Shown piece by piece: positions 48,701-58,381 of a stretch of DNA of 64,000 nucleotides. Every line of letters begins with the position of its first letter. Position 1 is the first letter of the stretch. The position numbers and the translations under genes are program-made. Under the pieces are notes generated by a model. The model saw only the letters and a program-made list of their open reading frames with translations. It had not been told where the DNA came from and made no database searches. The stretch is from Aurifilum marmelostoma (taxonomy: Eukaryota; Ascomycota; Sordariomycetes; Diaporthales; Cryphonectriaceae), in assembly GCA_027559495.1 (NCBI GenBank), contig JAMXSV010000003.1, forward strand, positions 1,984,001 through 2,048,000, in the 5' to 3' direction.

Positions 48701-49607
48701 TCGCACTGTTTTCTCTGCTGTTTCTCTTCTCAATGTTCCTTTCTTCTGGAGAGAAGAGAAAAGAAAAGAAGAAAAAAAAGACAGGGGCGAACAAAGGCCT
48801 CGTCCTATGCTGGCGTGACTTGCAAACCGGGGGACACCTTCGGTCATCTGGGGGCCCGGGTGAGCAACCATGGCTTGGAGATTCGTGGGTTGACGTAGGC
48901 ATGACCATGTTTCACTTTTTTTTTTTTTTTTTTTTTTTTTTGCTTCCTACTCCACTACACCATGATTCTAAGGCAGGGACAAAGAAGAAGGGTAAGATGA
49001 AATTGAGCACATGCATAAGGAGAGGGGGGGGGGGGGGTTCATGGGTCATTTTCCCGCTCTGATCGACATCTTATTCATGCATGGCGAGAAAAACACCGAG
49101 AGAAACGCCCTGGACCGATGTAGACATCGTCAATGGCGGCATTGCAAGCCTTGTCAGGGGAGGTTCTTTCAAACAACTTCCATCTTTAACATTCTAATTA
49201 GAAGATTACGAGTTGTCTGGCAGTTCAGACATCATGTGGCTCATGACATCCACTGTTCTGCGCTGCTGCAGTCACTTGATAAGTCATACCCTGGAGCATA
49301 TGGATAAAGATGTGACCAATATTTCACTCGTTGAGTAAATTCGTAATGCGTTATGACTTGCTTTTTGCCGTACTGCGACCTCGCAAGCACTATTGGAACG
49401 CAAAGGAGAGACAAGAAAGTAAACAAGCTCCCTACACACAAAGTGCATACACGTCCACATAGAAATACATCAAGTCATCCCCCCACCGGCAAAGCAGCAT
49501 CCTCGCGCACAATATTGAGGATAAGACAGGTTTATACAGATCGGGGCTCATTACTCCCCTTCAGAATTATACCCATCCTTTGCACCCAAGCCCTCGCCGC
49601 AACACGA
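45774..49607. other. 3.8-kb spacer between convergent genes
   Basis: Lies between two 3' ends, unusually long for convergent fungal genes. The plus strand is pyrimidine-rich around 46500-47880, which leaves stop-poor but low-complexity frames on both strands (46536-47249 plus, 47214-47858 minus). It also holds poly-A (46318-46336), poly-T (48916-48941) and a G run (about 49023-49037). No recognisable gene; a non-coding RNA or an unrecognised small gene is possible. Confidence 0.45.
48916..48941. repeat. Poly-T tract
   Basis: Twenty-six consecutive T on the plus strand in non-coding sequence. Confidence 0.85.
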
Positions 49608-50522
49608 TCAGGACAGCGAAGCCGCAAACTTGGCCGCAGTGCCCGCATCCTGACCATACGTCAAGTGAGGCTCGAGAACGAGGTCGCCGTGCTCGCAGAT
49701 GTCGTCTCCCTCGTGACAGATGACGAGCGTGTCGGCCGCAGAAACGCCCGTGACGGCCGCGCCGTTATCTGTTGACAGGTGTACGGTCAGCCCAGAATGC
49801 CCAGGGCTTTCGTCTCACTTCATGATAACCACCAAAGAATCCTGAGACGTAGGTCTCAACCACTGCTCACCTGGGTCGCCAAAGATGATTGCACCAGCCA
49901 CCTTGCTGACGACATCGCTGGACAGGAGCTTGGCCGCGTTGTGCACGAGCTGCCCACCCTGGCTGTAGCCGGACATGATGACCTTGGCCGACGGGCAGTC
50001 GGTCAACGCCTGCTGGACCAGCGTCGCCATCGTCTTGGATCCGGTCGGGTCACCGCCCTCCAGGAAGCCGGCGATGTCGGCCGAGTAGTCGACGCCCTGG
50101 ACGGCGAGGTTGGTGGCGCCTACCAGCTGGGCGAGGGCTTCAAAGAAGGGGGGACCGGCGACGGTGCCCACGTCTGATTGAAGTTAGTAATCATCTGAGG
50201 ATTCTCATTTCTTCTCCTCTTTTTTTTTTTTTCCCCTCTTTAGGGAGACAATGTTACATGTATCATCTGGAGACTCAAAACAAAAAGGGCAAAGGCAAGA
50301 TTGCTCCTCCTTGAGAGGTGGGCTTTACTTACTGCCCGCTTCAGTGGTGCCTCGAGCAAAGATGACAATATTATCCGTGCAGTCGGTAGTGGTCCCCAGC
50401 CCCGTGAGACCATTCTCAGTAGTGCCTGAAAAGCTGGCTGCTGTCTGACGGCTGGCGAGCATGGGAGAAGAGAAGGCTGGGCCGGCGCAGGCGAGCACGA
50501 GGGCAGCAAGCTGGGACAACAT
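49608..50522 (-). CDS. Cutinase
   Basis: Secreted serine esterase that hydrolyses the plant polyester cutin. Three exons, 50522-50333, 50173-49871 and 49768-49608, with 159-bp and 102-bp GT-AG introns, give 217 aa, the normal cutinase size. A signal peptide (LAALVLACAGPAFSS) is followed by the family start TDCTDNIVIFARGTTEAG, which continues as NVGTVAGPPFFEAL across intron 1. The nucleophile serine is in GYSQGG; the aspartate lies in CHEGDDIC and the histidine in LEPHLTYG, completing the triad. Four cysteines fit the two conserved disulfides. Its presence points to a plant-associated or litter-degrading lifestyle (inference). Flanking genes are unrelated. Confidence 0.93.
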
Positions 50523-51959
50523 TATGATCTAATAACTTTGCAGTAGTCTTCAGACGACAAGATAATGGAGAGGTAGAGAGAAAGTGAGAAAGGAGGACTA
50601 TGATTGCCAGCCACTGAAGAAGACGACGCAGGTTTTCTGTGGGTACATCTGTATTAGCAAAGAAGATGTTTCCTGGACCAAAAAACATACATCTGCATAC
50701 TTATATGACAAACAACATCCTTCCAGTATATCGAGTCCTGCCTCGACACCTTCGCCGATGGAAAGGGTATTTATGACATCAACTTTGAATTCAGAGAAAC
50801 CATGGTGTGCGTGACGGTGATGGAGACTACTTCACTCCTTTTTGTCTGATGTTGATCTGGTTCGTGGGTAAATTTGAGGGTCATCCCCAGCATTGGAAGA
50901 ACATACCCCGGAAAAGCAAGCAGGGCCCGAAGAGGCGCGAAACAGAGCACCAATCGCGATGACAGGCAAAGCCTCCCCATTGGGAGAAGAAATAAACAAA
51001 ACCAACAATCACCCGAGACATGTCAACCACCGAGTAATTATGCCACGAAAATTGGCAGGCGCAAAAAGTGGGATTGACGAAGCTAGGGGTTTGTCTGTTC
51101 TTCTTTCCACAGCAAAGATGGGTCGGACGATTTTCAAAGAGATGCGATTGGACGATGCATCCGTAACGCCCTGAGATTCGTCTGATCTCAATGGCTCCAG
51201 CCGCAGCCACGCCCGCATTGCAGGGTGAACCTCGAGCCCACTTCAAGTGCATGCTTTGTTTATGCTGTCACTTCTGACCGGTTCAGAAAACAAATTTAAG
51301 GAAGTCAGATGATGTTGCAAGCCTTGGTCGTTTGCATGCCTGTTATTGATGCTGTCAGTCTATGACGCAGGCGCAGCCTTGGTCATGATGTGAGAGTTTC
51401 GCAACATGTTCTCCATCCGGGCAAGCATCAGTCAGCCTTCTTCTCCTGAACTTCACTCAGCAGCAATGCTAATGATAATTACCTAGCCAATCCCCGGAAT
51501 TCCACCTGATGCGCTTCAGCGAAACATCCCTCTGCTCGAAAATGTTAAATGATATACACACACGGATATAGCAGTTCAAAGCAGCCTTGTTTGTGATACG
51601 TGTTGCTGTTGTTGTTGTCGTATTCTAGCCATATCGAATCGATGGACGAAGAATTGCCCTCGCATTGACTTCCTCTCTTACTCTCGCCCTCTCTATAGTT
51701 GGGTATGTATTGCCTTGCTCACGGCACATGACTCTTTGTACGTCACAGATACAATGACAGGGTGGTGTTCAGACGGTATATGTACGCATTTACTACCCTT
51801 AGTTGGTCTATCGGCATTGCGACCTATGGCAATGCAACCTACGAGCTGAGCTGTAGGGCCCCCGGCCCGCGCCGCTGGGTTGGTCAAGTGGGCCTGTCAT
51901 CCAGAACAGCGCACAAGGTCGGCCTCGGCTTGGTGAGAGCAAGGAGAATGGTTTGTCCA
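50523..51959. promoter_or_regulatory. Spacer: cutinase promoter / lipase-like gene 3' region
   Basis: About 1.4 kb. The cutinase promoter should lie next to 50523. No protein-like frame is present and no specific regulatory site is claimed. Confidence 0.55.
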
Positions 51960-54317
51960 TCAGTCCTCCTCCGCCAGACCAGTCAGGCCTCCCGCCAGTC
52001 CCTGCATCCTCCGTCCGAGAAGATCGTCCGAACTGGCCAGCCTCGACAGGGACTTGTCAAATGACTGCTTGGTAGTCTTTTTCTTGGGACGCCCGTTCGC
52101 CTTCCTCTTGCCTTTCCGGTCCAGCTCCTCCTGATCCTCGACATCCGCCTCGTCTCCGTTAACCTCCTGTGTATCCCCTGCCTCGCCAGGTATGCCCTGC
52201 TTCACCGCACCATCCACGGCGGGATTGTCCTTGGCCTTTGTCATGCCCATGCCGATTTCGAGCAGTCCCTCGTCGCCGCTCGAATCTCTGCGCACGTGAT
52301 GGCGGCCAGGCCTCTCGGCTGCCTTCTTCATCAGGCGGTGCCTTCTCTCCATCTCGGCCCTCTCGCTCGCGGCAAAGGACTGCTCGATCCATCGTGCTGA
52401 GCGGTCGATGAGCTTCCAGGCAGGAGGATAGATGGTCGGAAACTGCAAGAAGCCATGCGACGTTCCGGGCAACAACACGACCTCAGCGACTTCCTTGTCG
52501 TCGAAGCCGTCTGCCAGCGCATCTGACTCGCGATAGTCCGTCCGCTGCCCTCCAGAGGCGTACATGGCCGCCTTGACGCGGCGCAGGCGACCTGCAAAGA
52601 TCACAGTGTCGTCGACGAGCGGATCGCGCTCGCCGGTGAGGAAATAGGTCTTTGGGAAGCGGGCGAGAAGCATGTCGGGCGCCAGTATGGGCGAGAGAAG
52701 GTAGTCCTGACTGAAGTCAGGCCGGTTGTGCGGGCCAATGTACAGAATGATCATGGCCCGCATCATCTCTGGGTTCAGAACGCGGTCATTGAAGTAGGAT
52801 ATCATCGAAGACATGGCGAGGCGCGTACGCATGGGCTCCGAGTGGTGGGACGTGCGGCCCGAGCTTTCCTGCTTGCTGACGGCGGGCGGCGTGGGCTGCG
52901 AAGAGGACGAGGCGGCGGCGGCGGCGGCGGCGGCGGAGGTGGTAGCATGAATCTTGCTCCAATCTGTGGATAATGCGTGAGCATATTCAGGCTGAGGCGT
53001 GATGGCACCCTCGGGAGTTGCGGTAAATACAGGATCGTTGTTCCCGTTCTTATTGTCTGGCAGTTTGAGATGCAGCTTTGGTGGCTCGTCCTCGTCGTCT
53101 GAGCGGTGAGGTGTGCCGACGAGGGTGTTGTACTGCATGCTCTTTCGGCGGACGATGACCTTGTTGGTTGCTCGCATCCTCCTGTCCTTGATCAGAGCCA
53201 TCTGTTCATCAGACATCCAGTTGCCGATATTCATATCGAGACCCGGGTAGAACAAGATCACCGCCTCTGGTACTGGCAGGCCACCTTGTCCCTGGAAGTG
53301 TTTTGATGGGAAGAGGGCGCCCTCGATAATCATCAAGGTCATCGAGGTAGCCAGATTACCTCCGGCGCTGTCACCACAGACCACAATCCGAGGCGTTTCT
53401 TTGCCTGACATCCCGATGCAGCGCCCTCTGCTTTTGACCAGGGTGGCATAGACATCATAGCACTCATTGAGGGCGTATGGGTAGGGATATTCGGGTGCTT
53501 TCTTGTAGTCCAGGCTCAATATGGGGAGCCCCGTCTTGGACGCCCAAGACAGCAGCCTGTCGTCATTGCAGCGAGGATCCATGGCCACGAAGCCGCCTCC
53601 GGGCATATCCAGGACGACCTTGTTGTGGTGCTCCAGCTCTGCCAGCGGCCCGTCAAAGTACAGCCAGGCGGATACAGGATCTTTGTAGTCGCTTGTGGAG
53701 GGCCTCGGTATGCGGATAGCCCTTGGGGGCCAGCGAGAGTATCGTGGCCGCATGAGCTTCTGGCAGAAGCCGAGATACGGCGTGGTCCCCTTGTTCCAGC
53801 TCACCCTAAGGTGATCCACCGTCAGGTTTGCTCGCACCTTGCGCACCTTTTCGTCCGCCTTCTCAGCGGCAAAGAGGTAGAAGACGGAGAAGACAAGACT
53901 TGCGATATCCCTCAGCCACTTGTGGCGGATCTTCATGGCGGTCCAGAAACCGGCATCGAGTGCTGTCAGGACCCATGTCGCTCGGAAATACGTGGCGCTG
54001 TACATGTTCGAAAGGGGCTCGGGGCTGGCCAGACCGACCAGAGTGCTGAAGTTTCTTGTGGCGTAGATGAGGGTCATGGTCATGACAACGGTCTGCCATG
54101 CGGTCATTCTTGCCGAGGCCATCTTGGAGAAGAAGCGTGCGAGAGGAGGTCCATGTTTGTGCCCTCTGGGTTGGAGGTTAGACGGACGATATCAGCAAAG
54201 AAAGGATATCAGCAGCGGCACGTACTTGAACAGGTATGCCGACCAAAAGGCCAGCACTGCCAACACCTGTAGCCTCCGAGACTTGGTGGACGGGCGCCCG
54301 AGTACATGGTCTATCAT
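51960..54317 (-). CDS. Membrane-anchored alpha/beta-hydrolase, hormone-sensitive lipase family
   Basis: Probable esterase or lipase of the alpha/beta hydrolase-3 group. Exon 1 54317-54226 and exon 2 54165-51960, joined over a 60-bp intron, give 765 aa. The N-terminus has hydrophobic segments (LQVLAVLAFWSAYLF; TVVMTMTLIYATR; DIASLVFSVFYLFAA), so the protein is likely anchored in a membrane such as the ER. The catalytic domain shows VLDMPGGGFVAMDPR at the oxyanion position, where most relatives have HGGG, and the nucleophile motif GDSAGGN. The acid is probably in LTGERDPLVDD and the base in PGTSHGFLQF. A low-complexity Ala/Ser insertion (GGC repeat near 52915) separates parts of the domain. A long basic C-terminal tail (KGKRKANGRPKKKTTK) follows. 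The substrate cannot be told. Confidence 0.85.
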
Positions 54318-56017
54318 GATGAAAGTATACGGCAGAACTAGAGTAGACAGAAGAATGATTTGAAGGAAAAAATGGTAATATATTCCGGGACAGATATACA
54401 AAGGATTGCGCAGGCGGAGATGACGGAATGATCGGATCGAGAGAGATAGAGAGAGAGGTGCTTGTGTCCTTGTCGTGCCTCTCTGTTATCGGGATGGAGT
54501 GGGACTGTACACGTCAAGCTGGCTGAATAGAGGCGAGGTTACATGGTGTCACGTCAGGCGATGGGTTTTCGAGGCTGGTGTGAGCACGTCTCATGCGATG
54601 ATATCGATGCTGACGGTGAAAAATGCCCGCAAGAGTGGACAGTGACGATGGAAGTAACCAGGAGCAGGAGGAAAGAAGAAAAGAAGCAGAATGAAGACAA
54701 GGACCACAGAGAAGACAATGAATGGGTTTGAGAGCACCGACGAGGATACGAGACGAGGAAAGAGAAGGTAAAAACAAGCCACTTCCTTCTGACAGGCCAG
54801 GCTTATGACGGACTGGCTCAATGCCCCGAGGTGTATCTCATTGAGCCGAGTCTGTAGATCGTCGAGGGGGGTGTCAGGTGAACGAATCGAAAAGCTGACT
54901 TGGCCGGGATCCCGTCGAGGAAGGAAATATTCTGGCATGTGATTGTGGATTGCTGAGCTGCCCCAAGCACAGTGGTGGGTAACAGAAGGAGAAGGGAAGG
55001 TTACAGGGGCTTGGCACAGTGCCAGGAACCCAAGGCTATAGGGCTACAGGCCTCTTGACACTTGCACCAGCGGTGAACCCCCCAAAAGTTGGAATGACGC
55101 CCCCAACTCTCTTCTACACAGTAGAGAGCAGCAACCCCGGGCCCCCAGACTACCCCTGCCGTTCACCATAGGGCCATCACTGCCACCAAAAGCCACACAA
55201 GCAACCCCTTCTATCCTGGTCAGTCACCAACCAGGGGAATGACAATGCTGCCAGTTCCTTGCTTTGTTATCAGGACCTTGCCTCCACACATCTTGGCCAC
55301 ACTGATCTTTGATGCAAGTTCTGCATGGCCTTGATCTCTGGTCTTGAGCCATACATGATAGTCCGTTCAATGGTTGCTTGCCCTAGACAGTTGAAGTAAG
55401 TATTACGGACGGCCAAAGCAGGATTTTGCCGAGACACATCCAACATATGAAACAAATTGGTTGTAAAATTCTCTTGAAAAGCAATTGGGAAAGATTGGCT
55501 TGGAAAGAACCAAAAAGGAAACAATAGAGGAAGGGAAGAAAAAGAAGTAAAGGTTGGCAAGGACTACTTCCTAGTCAAGTAAAGAAAAAGATGGACACAA
55601 GAGGGAGAGGCAATTTAGGCTTTGAGCCCCTCCAAAATTTCTCCCAACCCACGACCGCGATCGGCGCTTATCTACTCTAACCTCAGCAACGGGTGCCCCA
55701 CCTGCCGCCATCAAATGCTCTCGACTTTGGCCCATCAGATGAGTCAAATTCTCCCGTCAAGTCTCTGCACATCCTAGCAGACAAGCGAGCGTATTTACAT
55801 ATATGTACAGTACTCATTTGGGAATGCGACTTTGCGCATACTCACCTTTGCAGCTTTAACTCACAAAGAGTCAGAGGCGACCTTACTTGTGGTGTTGTTA
55901 AATTTGTCATTCTTTTCAAAAACCACCACCGTCGTCGTCGTCGTCATCATCATCGTTTTGACCTGCGAAGGATATCCCGCCCTCTCCCCTCTCTGCACCT
56001 TTCATCTCAGGCTCAAC
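54318..56017. promoter_or_regulatory. Divergent promoter region, lipase-like gene / arg8
   Basis: A 1.7-kb spacer. Near arg8 it contains TGAGTCA (55740-55746), a related AGAGTCA (55867-55873) and a GTC/CAT triplet tract (about 55929-55954). No coding sequence is recognised; the small minus-strand frame at 55270-55560 has no family features. Confidence 0.6.
55740..55746. promoter_or_regulatory. TGAGTCA, Gcn4/CPC1-type site upstream of arg8
   Basis: Exact TGASTCA consensus about 272 bases before the arg8 start. Arginine genes of ascomycetes are established targets of cross-pathway (general amino acid) control, which supports this site more than its sequence alone. Confidence 0.5.
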
Positions 56018-57563
56018 ATGGCATTCAGGACAAAGATACACAGGGTAGCTGCTGGGCTGGCAGCTCGGCAGTCTGTCTCCTCCTCGTGCCCACGCATCTC
56101 GCCATCTATCCCAGCCAGGTTGCGCCCATACTCTCAGGCTGCGGCAGTGAACGCGAGTAACTTGGCGAAGGGTACGCAAAACAACATCGCCGTGAGTGTC
56201 CCTGTCCAACATCTTAGGACCCTCCTTACCTTTCGATGCCTTCATGTAGCTCCTCAATTAACACGTGCTGCTCTCTGCCTTGCGCTGCTCACAGAGGGAA
56301 GCTGGTCTCCCCAACCCAGATCCCGCTCCCGACTCGCCCAGTGCCGCCATGGTCAATGAGCACGCCCCCTTCATGGTCGCCACCTACTCGCGGCCACCTC
56401 CAGTATTTGTCCAGGGCGAGGGCTCATACCTATGGGATGTCGAGAACAGGCGCTATCTTGACTTTACATCCGGAATCGCTGTCAACTCCCTGGGACACTG
56501 CGACCCAGAACTCTCCAGGATCATCGCAGACCAGGCCAAGACGCTGATGCACGCCTCTAACCTCTACTTCAACCCCTGGACGGGCGCCTTGTCCAAGCTC
56601 CTGGTCGAGAAGACACTCGAGTCCGGTGCCATGCAGGACGCCCACTCCGTCTTTGTCTGTAACTCAGGCTCCGAGGCCAACGAGGCCACCATCAAGTTTG
56701 CGCGCAAGGCTGGCAAGGTCGTCGACCCTTCAGGCGCCAAGCATGAGCTCGTCTCCTTCAACGGCGCCTTTCACGGCCGGACCATGGGCAGCCTGTCCGC
56801 CACCCCCAACCCCAAATACCAGCAGCCCTTTTCTCCCATGCTGCCAGGCTTCAAGTACGGCAACATCAACGACACCTCGGCCCTCAACGAGCTCGTGACC
56901 GACAAGACATGTGGTGTGATCATCGAGCCCATCCAGGGCGAGGGCGGCGTCCAGGTCGTGAACGACGACTTCCTCATCGCGCTCGCCAGACGGTGTCGCG
57001 AGGTTGGCGCAGTGCTGATCTACGACGAGATCCAGTGCGGCCTGTCGCGCACCGGCACTCTCTGGGCGCACGGCCAGCTGCCCAAGGAGGCACATCCCGA
57101 CGTCATGACCACAGCCAAGGCTCTCGGCAACGGCTTTCCCATCGGCGCTGTCATCGTCAGCGAGGACGTCAGCGAGAAGATCAAGGTGGGCGACCACGGG
57201 ACAACCTTTGGCGGCAATCCTCTTGCCTGCCGTCTCGCCCACAGCATTGTCACGCGTCTGGCCGATCCTGCCCTCCAGCAAGACGTCGCGGCCAAGAGCG
57301 CCATCTTCTCCAGCTCCTTCACAAAGTTGCAGGCCCGGTTTCCTGACCTGATCACAGAGGTCCGGGGCCGCGGCCTGATCCTTGGCCTGCAGTTGACCCA
57401 GGATCCCACCCCTATCGTCAAGGCTGCCCGCGAGAGAGGACTGCTCATCATCACAGCAGGGACCAACACTCTGCGGTTTGTGCCTCCTCTGACGATCTCC
57501 GAGGCTGAGATCGAGGAGGGCATGCAGATCCTCGAGGAGGCCATTGTTGCTACTAGGTCGTGA
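56018..57563 (+). CDS. arg8: Acetylornithine aminotransferase, mitochondrial
   Basis: PLP enzyme converting N-acetylglutamate semialdehyde to N-acetylornithine in mitochondrial arginine synthesis. Exons 56018-56191 and 56295-57563 flank a 103-bp intron (GTGAGT...TCACAG), giving 480 aa. The N-terminus is rich in Arg, Ser and Ala without acids (MAFRTKIHRVAAGLAARQS), a mitochondrial targeting sequence. Class-III aminotransferase motifs follow in order: YLDFTSGIAVNSLGH, SNLYFNPW, NSGSEANEATIKFARK, FHGRTMGSLSATPNPKYQ, VIIEPIQGEGGV and IYDEIQCGLSRTG. The PLP lysine is in TTAKALGNGFPIGA, and FGGNPLACRLAHS follows. The antisense frame of 332 codons at 56730-57728 is a codon-bias artefact. Confidence 0.96.
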
Positions 57564-58381
57564 TGAGGCAGTGCCTTCTGGACGCCCATCAAGCAAGCTT
57601 GTGGGCGCATCATCCTCGTACATACTGGAGGAAACTTGTTCATACATTCGAGGAAGACGAGATAACTGTACATAATTTTTGTGTATGATGCGCATAGAGC
57701 CACTGGAGGCTGGGCTCAAAAAAATCAAAAAGAAAATCGGCGACTAGATAGAGGGAGGCCCGGAACACAAGATTTAGTGGCATCCTTGCAACAACAATTT
57801 ACAGCATTTGCTCTCACCCATGTTAGACTCATCATCTCATTCATCACCTTGTAAATGGAGCGGCATCTAGCCCTTGCTTGTTCTCTCCTCTTTTCTTCCC
57901 TTGACGAATTTGGGAAATAAGGGTGTAGACACAGCCCACAAACCTCTGGGGTGGGTTGGGGCAGCGAGCGAATTCCAGAGAGGGAACACTACAGTGCGCA
58001 CAGCAGTGGCCCCGCCAACTCGGTACGGCCCGGAATTCTCCAATACTGAACTGGGATCAGCCTCCAAGATGACCTCAGTGCTTACTTACAACCCACCAAG
58101 CCAAGTACTTTTTGTGTGGACAACAACAGAACACACAACACCATCACCTGTCCACCCGGATGATGTCTTTATAAGCCTACCATCCATACTAGTTGGGCCT
58201 CGGGAGACCCGGACCCAGACAGACTTTTCATTCCATCTGCTGGACTATTCGCCGTCAGATAAAACAGCACAAAGCCGTATACTTAGTATCCTGGAACTAT
58301 GCTGCCCTGCTCGACATTCTCTCTCCACTGCTCTGACACTGTCTGCCTCCTCTTGTTGTCTTTCCTCGGACGGGACAAAAC
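57564..58381. other. Spacer: arg8 3' region and F-box gene promoter
   Basis: About 0.8 kb between two plus-strand genes. No coding sequence or clear regulatory motif is seen. Confidence 0.6.

Noticed and set aside
56730..57728. 332-codon antisense frame under arg8
   Set aside because: It arises from strong codon bias of arg8 on the opposite strand; arg8 motifs are unambiguous.
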